Of a stretch of 33,858 nucleotides of DNA, positions 15,395 through 24,038 are shown one piece after another; position 1 is the stretch's first letter; each line of letters starts with the position of its first letter. Under the pieces are notes generated by a model. It had not been told where the DNA came from. It did not search any database and saw nothing but the letters and a program-made list of their open reading frames with translations. The DNA is from Lachnospiraceae bacterium UBA3785 (lineage in GTDB: Bacteria; Bacillota; Clostridia; Lachnospirales; Lachnospiraceae): contig DFFD01000015.1 of NCBI GenBank assembly GCA_002369495.1, positions 1 through 33,858 of the forward strand. Reading direction: 5' to 3'. The position numbers and the translations under genes were made by a program.

Positions 15395-16408
15395 ATGAAA
15401 TCCACCGAACTGTTAACATTTGGCGATGCCGCATCCGAATGGCTCGCCGGTCTCCGGCCGGAACTCAAGGAATCCAGCCTCGCACGCTACCGGAACATAC
15501 TGAAGATCCATCTGCTGCCGGAATTCCGGGACACCCCGGTCTCCGGGATCACCCGCGAGCAGGTAAACGACTGCCGGATCCGTCTCCTGAGCGGAAATGA
15601 AGACAATGCCGCCCTCGCCCCCGCAACCGTCTCCGCCATCCTCTCCGTCCTGAAACGAGTGCTGCGCTACGCCGGCAACGAAAAAGGCTGCCGCATCGCC
15701 GACCTCTCCTCTGTCACCGTGCGCCGAAATGTCCCCCGTCTGCGGGTACTGACCGGCGAGGAGCAGTTCCGCCTCACCCGTCATCTGTGCGCCAACCCGA
15801 GCCTGCCAAACCTTGGGATCCTCCTCACGCTCTACACCGGGCTCCGCATCGGGGAGCTCTGTGCCCTCAGATGGGAAGATATCGCCCCGGACTCTCCGTC
15901 GATCCAGGTCCGGATGACCATGCAGCGCGTGCAGACCCCTGAACAGTCACCGCGCACGCGTGTCATCGTGACCGCCCCGAAGAGCCCGTGCTCCGTCCGG
16001 GTCATCCCGGTGCCGGATTTCCTGAAACCGATGCTCCTTGCCGCGCGGAGGGAGCCCGACTGCTATTTTCTGACGGGGACCTCCGATTCTTTTCTGGAGC
16101 CGCGCACGATGCAGAACCATTTCAGACGGATCCTGGCGGACTGTTCGATTGAGGGGGCTGTATTTCACACGCTGCGCCACACCTTCGCGACCCGCTGCAT
16201 CGAGCAGGGGTTCGACCTTAAGACGCTGAGCGAGATCCTCGGGCACTCGGACATCGGCATCACGATGAACCGCTACGTGCACCCCTCCATGACCTTCAAG
16301 CGGGAAAACATGAACAAGCTGGCCTCCCTCTTTGAGGGAAATCTGCTCCCGGAATCATTTGAGCCATCGCCGACGCGCAGGAAGACGGTCAAATCGCCTG
16401 AGTCCTAA
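15395..16408 (+). CDS. Tyrosine recombinase/site-specific integrase
   Basis: 337 residues from the ATG at 15395 (CAGGAGG nine bases ahead; the ATG at 15389 is too close). An N-terminal SAM-like core-binding domain (about 8-110) is followed by the catalytic domain with the full residue set: R151 (TGLRIGELCALRW), K196 (APKSPCSVRVIPV), H258 and R261 (HTLRHTF), H284 (LGHSDIGIT) and the nucleophile Y294 (MNRYVH). All active-site residues are intact. No excisionase, phage or conjugation gene or tRNA attachment site is nearby, so it is an orphan recombinase. It starts 215 bases from the right palindrome, which makes the pair of palindromes its obvious candidate target. Its stop overlaps the NUDIX gene's stop by three bases, convergently. 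Confidence 0.9.
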   Translation: MKSTELLTFGDAASEWLAGLRPELKESSLARYRNILKIHLLPEFRDTPVSGITREQVNDCRIRLLSGNEDNAALAPATVSAILSVLKRVLRYAGNEKGCRIADLSSVTVRRNVPRLRVLTGEEQFRLTRHLCANPSLPNLGILLTLYTGLRIGELCALRWEDIAPDSPSIQVRMTMQRVQTPEQSPRTRVIVTAPKSPCSVRVIPVPDFLKPMLLAARREPDCYFLTGTSDSFLEPRTMQNHFRRILADCSIEGAVFHTLRHTFATRCIEQGFDLKTLSEILGHSDIGITMNRYVHPSMTFKRENMNKLASLFEGNLLPESFEPSPTRRKTVKSPES

Positions 16409-17085
16409 CGCGTGCCCCGGTCATTTTCTTTTGCCAGGAAATAGGCTGCCACATGCATGGCCTGGAGGAAGGTTCCTTCGGCGATCATTTTCGCAAGGTC
16501 CTCCGGGGAGGCAAGCCTCACATTGAGAAATTCAATCGTGTCGAGATCCTGCCCGCTCACCTTCACGCAGTTCTTCGCCCGGAATATGTACGCCCAATTG
16601 TCCGCAATCGTCGCCGCCGAGGGGAGCTTCGTGAGGAACTCCCAGTCGTCGGAAATGTAGCCGGTCTCCTCGAGGAGCTCGCGCTTCGCGCCGGCGAGGG
16701 CATTTTCTTCCGGCTTCGCGAAAAAGGGTTCCGCCGTCGACGTCTCCGAGAACCCGGTGGCCTCCGGGTCGTCCTCGGGCTTTTCAAGCCCGTACTCCTC
16801 GTAGAAATCCATCCGGTACTCGCGGTCGATCCCGCTCTCGATCCCGCCGGCCGGGAACTCGTCCGTGACCCTGCGGATCCCCTGGCGGAACTGGCGCACC
16901 AGGATGTAGTTTCCGTCAGTGTCCGTCGCGACGATCACCGTGTAGTCCTTGCGGCTGAAGGTGTAAAATGGCCCAGCCGTCTTCCCGTCCGGCAGCATGT
17001 ACTCACTCTTTCGAAGATCCATCCAGCGGTCGTGGATCAGCGTCTCGGTGGAAACGTGCCGCCAGGCGAGGTTTTCGTCTTTCAT
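16405..17085 (-). CDS. NUDIX hydrolase, ADP-ribose pyrophosphatase-like, with a split Nudix box
   Basis: 226 residues; GGAGG precedes the ATG. The middle resembles ADP-ribose or sugar-nucleotide pyrophosphatases (YILVRQFRQGIRRVTDEFPAGG). The Nudix box is split: its first half, AGGIESG (79-85), is separated from its second, AKRELLEETGY (133-143), by about 40 extra acidic and aromatic residues where about seven are normal. The second half keeps RE-x-x-EE, so metal binding should be preserved if the insert loops out. The C-terminal part (PSAATIADNWAYIFRA, then FLQAMHVAAYFLAKE) fits the family. Its promoter lies in the 3' hairpin of the rubrerythrin gene. The substrate is unknown. Confidence 0.85.
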   Translation of the reverse strand: MKDENLAWRHVSTETLIHDRWMDLRKSEYMLPDGKTAGPFYTFSRKDYTVIVATDTDGNYILVRQFRQGIRRVTDEFPAGGIESGIDREYRMDFYEEYGLEKPEDDPEATGFSETSTAEPFFAKPEENALAGAKRELLEETGYISDDWEFLTKLPSAATIADNWAYIFRAKNCVKVSGQDLDTIEFLNVRLASPEDLAKMIAEGTFLQAMHVAAYFLAKENDRGTR

Positions 17086-17116
17086 TTTCCGCGCACCTCC
17101 CCGTTAACATGTCTTC

Positions 17117-17145
17117 ATTATAGCAAATTAAGAGGCCGCGGGCAA
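17117..17145 (-). promoter_or_regulatory. NUDIX gene promoter overlapping the rubrerythrin terminator
   Basis: On the minus strand a -10 box TATAAT (17117-17122) lies 17 bases after TTGCCC (17140-17145), which is part of the hairpin at 17134-17156. Confidence 0.55.
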
Positions 17146-17156
17146 TTCCCGCGGCC
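17134..17156 (-). terminator. Intrinsic terminator after rubrerythrin
   Basis: A perfect 9-base stem GGCCGCGGG/CCCGCGGCC with loop CAATT, followed on the minus strand by a modest T-rich stretch (TCTTAATTT). It begins about 20 bases past the rubrerythrin stop. Confidence 0.7.
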
Positions 17157-17175
17157 AAAATAGAAGAGATTTCAA

Positions 17176-17721
17176 TTAATAATTCTCGGCGCAGACTTCG
17201 AAATAGCTCTGCGGATGGAAGCAGACCGGGCAGAGAGCCGGAGCCTCGGTGCCGATCACGATGTGCCCGCAGTTGCGGCACTCCCAGATTGTGATGCCGG
17301 CCTTCCTGAAAACTTCGAGCTCCTCGATGTTCTTCAGAAGCTTCCTGTACCGCTCCTCGTGATGCTTTTCGATTGCCGCGACGCCGCGGAACTGGGCGGC
17401 GAGCTCCGCAAAGCCCTCCTCCTCGGCTTCCTTCGCAAATGTCTCATACATGTCGGTCCACTCGTAGTTCTCGCCTTCAGCTGCGGCGAGCAGGTTCTCC
17501 TCGGTCGTGCCGATACCGCCGAGCGCCTTGAACCAGAGTTTCGCGTGCTCTTTCTCATTGTCGGCGGTCTTCAGGAAGATCGCCGCGATCTGTTCGTAGC
17601 CGGCCTTCTTCGCGGCGGATGCGAAGTAGGTGTACTTGTTTCTCGCCTGGGACTCGCCGGCGAACGCGGCCTTCAGGTTCTGCTCGGTCTTTGTGCCTGC
17701 GTATTTGTTGTTTGCTGCCAT
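17176..17721 (-). CDS. rbr: Rubrerythrin
   Basis: 181 residues, with AAGGAGG before the ATG. The four-helix diiron domain carries its carboxylate ligands in order: E23, E56-x-x-H59 and a second E118-x-x-H121 ([10 protein letters not shown]). The C-terminal rubredoxin-like domain has C148-x-x-C151-G and C164-x-x-C167. Length and layout match a standard rubrerythrin, a cytoplasmic peroxidase that protects anaerobes from hydrogen peroxide using reduced rubredoxin-type iron. The large palindromic repeat upstream separates it from the ABC transporter gene. The open frame continues upstream through that repeat into the transporter gene, but the ribosome binding site fixes the start here. Confidence 0.95.
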   Translation of the reverse strand: MAANNKYAGTKTEQNLKAAFAGESQARNKYTYFASAAKKAGYEQIAAIFLKTADNEKEHAKLWFKALGGIGTTEENLLAAAEGENYEWTDMYETFAKEAEEEGFAELAAQFRGVAAIEKHHEERYRKLLKNIEELEVFRKAGITIWECRNCGHIVIGTEAPALCPVCFHPQSYFEVCAENY

Positions 17722-17764
17722 GATAACCTCCTTATTGTGTGTATTGTGAATTGCCGGGAACTTC

Positions 17765-17845
17765 GGGGACGGTTCCTGGGGGACGGGTCCTGAAAACGGT
17801 TCCCTGTGGGAACCGTTCCCGGGACCCGTCCCTGGGAACCGTCCC
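17765..17845. repeat. GGGACGGTTCC palindromic intergenic repeat, copy 3 (nested)
   Basis: A nested palindrome of about 81 bases. The outer arms are GGGGACGGTTCC and GGGAACCGTCCC, the middle arms GGGGACGGGTCC and GGGACCCGTCCC, and the inner hairpin AACGGTTCCC/GGGAACCGTT closes on a TGT loop. It lies between the ABC transporter stop and the rubrerythrin start and could fold into one very long RNA hairpin. Confidence 0.85.
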
Positions 17846-17855
17846 TTCAGTTTCC

Positions 17856-19775
17856 TCAGCCCTTTCCCTGCGGTTCGCACCTTCTCTTCCGCTCTCTCCT
17901 CGCAACCCCGTCCATGACCATCGTCACCTCCGGCTGCTCCGGCTCGACCGCGAGCGCCTTCGAGAACTGGGTCGTGTAGAGCTCGTGGTAGACGCCGTCC
18001 GGGGTCTTCACCAGGTCCGCATGCTGGCCCCGCTCGACGATCGCCCCGTCCTTCACGACGAGGATCTCGTCCGCGGCGAGGATCGTCGAGAGCCTGTGCG
18101 CGATCAGGATGCTCGTCCGGTCCTTGATGAGCGGTTCGATCGCCTCCTGGATCTTCTGCTCGGAGATGGAGTCGAGCGCCGACGTCGCCTCGTCGAAAAT
18201 GAGCAGCGCGGGATCCTTGAGCAGCACCCGCGCGATGGAGATGCGCTGCTTCTCGCCGCCCGAGAGCTTGAGCCCGCGGTTGCCGACCATCGTGTCCAGG
18301 CCCGCCTCCTGGTTCTCGACGAAATCGTAGATGTTGGCCTTTTTGAGCGCCTCGACCATCTCCTCCTCGGTGGCGTCCTCCTTCGCGTAGAGGAGATTTT
18401 CCCGGATCGTCCCGTTGAAGAGATAGGTCTCCTGGCTCACGATGCCGACCTGCTGCCTGAGCCAGGTGAGATCCAGCTTCCGGACGTCGATCCCGTCGAA
18501 GGAGACGCTCCCGCCCGTCACGTCGTAGAGACGCGGGATCAGGTTGATCATCGTGCTCTTGCCCGAGCCTGAAGGCCCGACGATTGCGATGCATTTTCCG
18601 GCGTCGAGCGTGAAATTGACGTCCTTCAGGATCTGCCGCTCGCCGTCGTAGGAGAAATCGACATGCGAGAACTCGACCTCGCCCGAGGCGGAGGCCGGTG
18701 CGACCGCGTCCTTCGCGTTCACGATCTCGGAGGGCATGTCAAAATATTCAAAGATTCTTGTAAACAGCGCCATCGAGCGGATCCACTCGACCTGAATGTT
18801 GAGGAGGGAGTTGACGGGCATGTACATTCTCCCGAGGAGCGCGACGAGGACCGTGATGTCGCCGACTGTGAGGTCCGCGTCGTAGCGCATCATCAGGATG
18901 CCGCCGACAAGATAGAGAAGCATCGGGCCGATGCTCGCGACCGTGGAAATGACGACCCGGAACCAGCGGCCCGCCATCTGCTCCTTGATGCTGAGTTCAA
19001 TCATGCGGCGGTTTGCATTTTCATATTTGGCGTACTCGAGCTCCTCGCGCCCGAACAGCTTGACGAGCAGCTGGCCGCTGACCGACATGGTCTCATTCAG
19101 GATCCCGTTGATGTCGTCCGAGGCCGCCTGGGCTTCGCGGGTCAGGGTCCAGCGGGTCTTGCCCGCGCGCCGCGTCGGGATCGTGAAAAGCGGGATGATG
19201 ACGACGCCGATCGTCGCCAGGATCCAGTTCCGCCGGTACATCGCGACCACCGCGATGATGAGCGTGGTCGAGTTGGAGAGGATGCTGGTCATCGTGTTCG
19301 TGATGACCGAGCGGACCCCGTCGATGTCGCTCGTCATGCGGGTGATGATGTCGCCCTGGTTGCTCGAGGTGAAGAAGCGCTGGGACATTTCCTGCAGGTG
19401 CCGGTACATCGTGTTCCGCATGTCGTAGGTGATGTGCTGCGCGATCCAGGTGTTCATGTAGCTCTCAAGCACCCCGATGAGGTTCGCGCCGAGCGTGACC
19501 GCCAGCGAGAACACGATGAGGCGGACCAGCATCGGCAGGTTCCTCCCGATGAGGCCCTCGTCGACGATCCGCCCGGTCAGGATGGACGGATAGAGGTTTA
19601 AGAGCGAGGAAATGAAGATCGCCGCGAGCACCACGACCATCTGCTTCCAGTAAGGCGCGAGGTAGGAAAATACCCGAAGAAGCAGCTCCTTCGTCACCTT
19701 CGGCTGATTCTTCTTCTCCTCTTCCGTCAGGTACTGGCCCCCCATCGGGCCTCCCGGTCCTCTGTGACCCGCCAT
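17856..19775 (-). CDS. ABC exporter, fused permease and ATPase
   Basis: 639 residues; AGAGGAG precedes the ATG. The N-terminal permease domain has about six membrane helices (about 45-340) and the C-terminal nucleotide-binding domain has every ATPase motif: Walker [11 protein letters not shown]-loop VSQET, signature LSGGEKQR, Walker [13 protein letters not shown] and H-loop AHRLST. This is the type of MsbA/BmrA-like multidrug or lipid exporter that works as a dimer. No second half-transporter gene is adjacent, so a homodimer is likely. It is the last gene of the operon that begins with the HAD phosphatase, 21 bases after corA. The last about 25 residues are a charged tail ending next to the nested repeat. 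The substrate is not readable. Confidence 0.9.
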   Translation of the reverse strand: MAGHRGPGGPMGGQYLTEEEKKNQPKVTKELLLRVFSYLAPYWKQMVVVLAAIFISSLLNLYPSILTGRIVDEGLIGRNLPMLVRLIVFSLAVTLGANLIGVLESYMNTWIAQHITYDMRNTMYRHLQEMSQRFFTSSNQGDIITRMTSDIDGVRSVITNTMTSILSNSTTLIIAVVAMYRRNWILATIGVVIIPLFTIPTRRAGKTRWTLTREAQAASDDINGILNETMSVSGQLLVKLFGREELEYAKYENANRRMIELSIKEQMAGRWFRVVISTVASIGPMLLYLVGGILMMRYDADLTVGDITVLVALLGRMYMPVNSLLNIQVEWIRSMALFTRIFEYFDMPSEIVNAKDAVAPASASGEVEFSHVDFSYDGERQILKDVNFTLDAGKCIAIVGPSGSGKSTMINLIPRLYDVTGGSVSFDGIDVRKLDLTWLRQQVGIVSQETYLFNGTIRENLLYAKEDATEEEMVEALKKANIYDFVENQEAGLDTMVGNRGLKLSGGEKQRISIARVLLKDPALLIFDEATSALDSISEQKIQEAIEPLIKDRTSILIAHRLSTILAADEILVVKDGAIVERGQHADLVKTPDGVYHELYTTQFSKALAVEPEQPEVTMVMDGVARRERKRRCEPQGKG

Positions 19776-19796
19776 ATTGACTCCTCTCCAGGGGCT

Positions 19797-20717
19797 CTAC
19801 AGCCACTTCTTCTTGTGAAAATAATAGAAACTCACCACCACGATGAGAATACTCACGATGATCACGAGCGGATAGGCGAAGGGCGACTCGAGCTCCGGCA
19901 TGTAGCGGAAGTTCATCCCGTACCAGCCGACGATCAGGGTCAGCGGCATGAAAATGACCGTCACGACCGTGAGCACCGTCATCGTGTTGTTCTGGTTCAC
20001 CGCGATCTGCGACGCGTAAAGCTCGCGGACCTGCACGCTGTAGTCTCTCAGGTAGGTCGTGATGTCCTGCAGCCGGGCGACTCTCGCCGCGAACATGTCG
20101 AAGTAGCGGAGGTTGTGTTCGGCGAAGAAGCTGTTTTCATTTTCATTAAATTCGATACCCAGGTCCCCGAGCTGCTCGTAGTGGATGCGCAGCCGCAGGA
20201 GCTCCCGGCGGATCTCGGTGATCCGGACCAGGCTCTCGTTGCCGGCCTTGCCCGCGAGGATCTTGTCCTCGATCGCCGCCAGCTCGTCCTCGAGATTGCC
20301 CAGGTAGGCCAGATCCCCGAACACGAGCCGGTTCAGGAAATCATAGAGGAACCGCTCATAGCTCGGGATCCGCCAGCGGCGGGTCAGCCGGATGTCCTCC
20401 ACGATCATCCCGGCGAGGCCGTCGTCGTCGATGAAGACGACGCCCTTCTCGTCGAGCGCGAAGGTGAACTCGTGGCTCAGCTCCGCGACGTCCTTCTTGT
20501 CCGGGATCGTGAAGCCGCCTGTCAGGGAGTCGTAGTTGACCTCTGCCTTGGTCGTGTGTATGCGGTCGTACTCAATGTCAAGGTCGATGCCCATCTTGAA
20601 GGAGTCCTTCGTCGCGTTCCACTCTTCGGACGTCATGACCGCGACGAACTGCCGGTGGGACTTCATGCACTGCTCCAGGGTGGAGGGCTCCAGGGTGTCA
20701 GCTATTTTGTAGAACAT
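19797..20717 (-). CDS. corA: CorA-family divalent cation (Mg2+) channel
   Basis: 306 residues from the ATG at 20717 (GGAGGCGG ahead); a longer frame adds 41 residues that are only the neighbouring gene read in another frame. A large cytoplasmic domain with long charged helices (NLEDELAAIEDKILAGKAG, then EIRRELLRLRIHYEQLGDLG) is followed by two C-terminal membrane helices. The first ends in the family's YGMNF pore motif; the protein finishes with a basic HKKKWL tail. Such proteins form pentameric Mg2+ or Co2+ channels. The start overlaps the end of hypF by 20 bases, so the two are probably translationally coupled. Confidence 0.9.
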   Translation of the reverse strand: MFYKIADTLEPSTLEQCMKSHRQFVAVMTSEEWNATKDSFKMGIDLDIEYDRIHTTKAEVNYDSLTGGFTIPDKKDVAELSHEFTFALDEKGVVFIDDDGLAGMIVEDIRLTRRWRIPSYERFLYDFLNRLVFGDLAYLGNLEDELAAIEDKILAGKAGNESLVRITEIRRELLRLRIHYEQLGDLGIEFNENENSFFAEHNLRYFDMFAARVARLQDITTYLRDYSVQVRELYASQIAVNQNNTMTVLTVVTVIFMPLTLIVGWYGMNFRYMPELESPFAYPLVIIVSILIVVVSFYYFHKKKWL

Positions 20718-23046
20718 TTCCGCCTCCGTCTGTCTTGTTATTGTGATGCATATGCCAGGCCGCAAATGCCGCCTGTCCGAGCGCGATCCCGCCGTCGTTC
20801 GGGGGGATCTGGCTGTGCAGGAGGACTCTGAAGCCCTCATTTCTCAGCTTCTCCGCGGTAAGGCGTGTGAGGAGCAGGTTCTGGAAGCAGCCGCCCGAGA
20901 GCGCCGCCGCAGCCACGCCGGTCTCCTCCCGGACCATCCGGGCCGCACTCACAGCCATCTCCGCCAGCCCCTCGTGGAAGCAGTAAGCCAGGTATCCGGT
21001 ATCCTCCCCGGCCAGTTTTCCGCGGACGAGCCGCTCCATGAGCCTGTCGGTGGGGAGAACGATGCTGCCATTTTCTGAAAATGCAGCCATCTCAGAGACT
21101 TCCGCCTTCTCCGCCTGCTCCGCCCACCGTTCCGCGGCGAATTCCAGCGCCGTCGATGCCTCGCCCTCGAAGGTCGAGGCCCTCCGGATCCCGAGCATCG
21201 CGCTGGCCGCGTCAAAGAGGCGGCCGGCGCTGGTCGATGTGACCGTGTTAAGCCCCCGCTCCGCCATCATGAGGATCGTCCGCGCGGACGCGGGATCGGC
21301 GATCCCCAGCTTTTGGATTATGTCAACTGCTTCTTCCTGATAGAGCGCGCCCAGCATCGTCACCGCGACCCGCCAGCCCTCGCGGGCTGCCGCATCGCCG
21401 CCGGTCAGGGGAAACGGCTTGATATGCCCCTTCCGCTCAAAGCCCTCAAAGTCGGCGAGCAGGATCTCGCCGCCCCAGACCGTCCCGTCCGGCCCGTAGC
21501 CGGTGCCGTCGAAGGAGAGGCCTATGACAGGGTCTTTGTATTCATTTTCCGCCATGCAGGACAAGATATGCGCATAGTGGTGCTGGACCCGCACGACCGG
21601 GAGGCCCAGGCTCTCCGCCGCCTCCGCCGAGTGGTAGCGCGGGTGCAGATCCGCCGCGCAGACCTCCGGTCTGGCCTCGAGAAGCCTGATAAAGCGGCCG
21701 ACGGTCTCCGTGAGCGCCTCATATGTGCGCACGTCCTCCATGTCCCCGATGTAGGGCGAGGGATAGAAGATGCCGCCGCTGCCCACACAGAACGTGTTTT
21801 TAAGCTCTCCGCCGATGCCGATGACGGGGGCGTCAAATTCACCCCCGAGAAGGAACGGAAGCGGCGCGTAGCCGCGTGAACGGCGGATCATATAGGGTTT
21901 TCCTTCAAAGAGATCCGTCACGGAGTCGTCCGCCCGGATCCGGATCTTCCGGTTGTGGGAGAGGATCGCATCGGCGAGGTTCCCGAGTTCCTCCAGGGCC
22001 TCCGCGTCGTCGCGGCAGATCGGGGCTCCGGAGACATTTCCGCTCGTCATGATAAGGCTCTCCGGCATGGAAATGCCGTCGTCATAGCGAAAGAGCAGCA
22101 GATGGATCGGCGCGTAAGGAAGCATGACGCCGAGCTTCGGGTTGTCCGGGGCCGCTTCGCCGCACACGCGGCCGCCAGGGCGCTTTTTAAGGAGCACGAT
22201 CGGCTTCTGGTGGCCGGTAAGGAGCTCCTCCGCCTCGGGCGGCACCGCGCACTCGCGCCGCACGGTCTCCATATCCCGCATCATGACCGCAAACGGCTTC
22301 ATCGGCCGCGTCTTGCGCTCCCTGAGGGTCCGCACGGCTTCGGTGTTCTCCGCGCTGCAGCAGAGGTGGAAGCCGCCGATGCCCTTGATCGCGACGATTT
22401 TCCCCGCCGCGATCATCCGCCGGGCAGTGCTGATCGCCTCGTGCCCGCGCGCATCTCCCCCCAGGAGATAATATTCCGGGCCGCAGTCCGGGCAGGCAAC
22501 CGGCTGGGCGTCGAAGCGCCTCGACCGCCGGTTCCTGTACTCCGCCGCGCACGCCGGGCACATCGGAAATTCCTTCATGGAGGTCCGCTCCCGGTCGTAG
22601 GGCAGGCTCTCGAGGATCGTGAGCCTCGGCCCGCAGGAGGTGCAGTTGATGAAGGGGTGGAGGTAGCGGCGGTCATTTGGATCGAACATCTCCCGGATGC
22701 AGTCGCCGCAGACCGCGATATCCGGGGAAATGAAGACCTCCCCCTTCTCCTTCTCGCTCATAATGATCCGGAAGCGGTCAAAGGCGGGCGCGTCCTTCAC
22801 GTCCTTCACGTCCATTTTAAGAACAGCCGCCCTTCGGGGCGGCCGCTGCCGCAGGGCGGTGAGAAATGCATCCACGCATTCCTCACCGCCCTGCGCAAAT
22901 ATTTCCACGTAAGAGCCCTTGTTCGCGACCGTGCCGCAGATCCCTGCCTCATGCGCGAGGCGGCTGGCCGTCGGCCGGAAGCCGACGCCCTGCACGATCC
23001 CGTACACGCGGATACGTTTGGTTGTGATGCCCGGATCCGCGTTCAT
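20698..23046 (-). CDS. hypF: HypF carbamoyltransferase, [NiFe]-hydrogenase maturation
   Basis: 782 residues, the usual HypF length, from the ATG at 23046 (GGAGAG ahead). The domains are in standard order. An acylphosphatase domain has VYGIVQGVGFRP. Two zinc-finger pairs follow (CGDC, CTSC; CPAC, CPDC), then a YrdC-like domain (IVAIKGIGGFHLCCSAEN) and a Kae1-like domain with metal-binding QHHYAH and FDGTGYGPDG. HypF transfers a carbamoyl group to HypE as the first step of making the CN ligands of [NiFe]-hydrogenase. No other hyp or hydrogenase gene is in the window; here hypF sits in an operon with a lipase-like hydrolase and a CorA channel, so partner genes must be elsewhere. Confidence 0.95.
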   Translation of the reverse strand: MNADPGITTKRIRVYGIVQGVGFRPTASRLAHEAGICGTVANKGSYVEIFAQGGEECVDAFLTALRQRPPRRAAVLKMDVKDVKDAPAFDRFRIIMSEKEKGEVFISPDIAVCGDCIREMFDPNDRRYLHPFINCTSCGPRLTILESLPYDRERTSMKEFPMCPACAAEYRNRRSRRFDAQPVACPDCGPEYYLLGGDARGHEAISTARRMIAAGKIVAIKGIGGFHLCCSAENTEAVRTLRERKTRPMKPFAVMMRDMETVRRECAVPPEAEELLTGHQKPIVLLKKRPGGRVCGEAAPDNPKLGVMLPYAPIHLLLFRYDDGISMPESLIMTSGNVSGAPICRDDAEALEELGNLADAILSHNRKIRIRADDSVTDLFEGKPYMIRRSRGYAPLPFLLGGEFDAPVIGIGGELKNTFCVGSGGIFYPSPYIGDMEDVRTYEALTETVGRFIRLLEARPEVCAADLHPRYHSAEAAESLGLPVVRVQHHYAHILSCMAENEYKDPVIGLSFDGTGYGPDGTVWGGEILLADFEGFERKGHIKPFPLTGGDAAAREGWRVAVTMLGALYQEEAVDIIQKLGIADPASARTILMMAERGLNTVTSTSAGRLFDAASAMLGIRRASTFEGEASTALEFAAERWAEQAEKAEVSEMAAFSENGSIVLPTDRLMERLVRGKLAGEDTGYLAYCFHEGLAEMAVSAARMVREETGVAAAALSGGCFQNLLLTRLTAEKLRNEGFRVLLHSQIPPNDGGIALGQAAFAAWHMHHNNKTDGGGNVLQNS

Positions 23047-23081
23047 GCTCTCTCCGTTCCTTTCAAAATATGTATATTTCC

Positions 23082-24011
23082 TCAGATGCGCTTCTCGACC
23101 CACTCCGCGATCTCGTCGTAGACTTTGGCGCGGTCCGTCTCGTTCAGGATCTCATGGCGGTCCCCCTCGAAGAGGCGCATCGTGATATCCTTGATGCCGG
23201 CCCTCTCGTAGAGTTCCTTCATCTGCGTGGCGCCCTTGCCCATGCTGCCGACCGGGTCGTCGGAGCCCGATACAAAGAGCATCGGGAGGTCTTTCGGGAC
23301 GTTTGCGATGCGCTTTTCATTTTCAGAATCGGCGACCGCCTCGAAGAGGCCCTGGTAGCCGTTGACCGTGAACATGAACTGGCAGCGCGGCTCCGCGTAG
23401 TATTTCCGCACGATCTCCGGATCCTTGGTGAGCCAGCTGTTCGTAAGGTCTTTCCCGGTCATGTCAAACTGCCTGTAGGCGTCGCCGAAGGCAAGTCCCT
23501 GGATAAACGCGCTGCGGTACCTGGGGCCGCGGAAGGCACCCTCGGTCTTCGAGAGCGCAAGTCCGAGCTTTGCGGAATTCACCGGCACATATCCGGTGCC
23601 CATGATGATGGCGCCGGCAAGCCCCTGCCCGTACTTCGCGAGGTACTTGAGCGTCATGTAGGAACCCATGCTGTGGCCCAGAATAAAATACGGCTTCTCC
23701 GGATCCTCGTAGTGCCTGCGGACCGTCTGCATGTCCTCGATCACCGTATCGCTCGGATGCTCCGTGAAATAACCCCAGTCCTCCTCGGACCTCACGGACG
23801 CGCCGTGCCCCAGATGGTCGTGCCCGACCACGAGGAAGCCGCGCTCCGCCATATATCTCGCAAAATTGTCGTAGCGGTCGATAAACTCCACCATCCCGTG
23901 GACGAGCTGCAGGACCGCCCTGTAGTTTCCGTCGGCGGGGATCCATTTTTTGCCCCGGATCGTTGTCACCTTGTCGTGCGATAAAAATGAAAAACCATAC
24001 TTCTTTACCAT
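23082..24011 (-). CDS. Alpha/beta hydrolase, monoacylglycerol-lipase type
   Basis: 309 residues from the ATG at 24011, seven bases after AGGAGG; a GTG at 24029 lies before that site and is rejected. The serine-hydrolase fold is complete: oxyanion region QLVHGMVEFIDRYD, DHLGHG, nucleophile elbow GHSMGS, acidic residue in FVSGSDDPVG and catalytic His in GDRHEILNE. The cap and spacing match monoacylglycerol lipase/lysophospholipase relatives. There is no signal peptide, so it acts in the cytoplasm. It sits 27 bases after the HAD gene and 35 before hypF in the same operon. Confidence 0.9.
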   Translation of the reverse strand: MVKKYGFSFLSHDKVTTIRGKKWIPADGNYRAVLQLVHGMVEFIDRYDNFARYMAERGFLVVGHDHLGHGASVRSEEDWGYFTEHPSDTVIEDMQTVRRHYEDPEKPYFILGHSMGSYMTLKYLAKYGQGLAGAIIMGTGYVPVNSAKLGLALSKTEGAFRGPRYRSAFIQGLAFGDAYRQFDMTGKDLTNSWLTKDPEIVRKYYAEPRCQFMFTVNGYQGLFEAVADSENEKRIANVPKDLPMLFVSGSDDPVGSMGKGATQMKELYERAGIKDITMRLFEGDRHEILNETDRAKVYDEIAEWVEKRI

Positions 24012-24038
24012 GTTCTGCCTCCTGACCACCGCAGATCT

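Noticed and set aside
17176..18594. A 472-codon minus-strand open frame joining rubrerythrin to part of the ABC transporter region
   Set aside because: The first 290 codons run out of frame through the transporter gene and the nested repeat and give low-complexity Arg/Gly-rich sequence; the ribosome binding site at 17721 marks the true rubrerythrin start.
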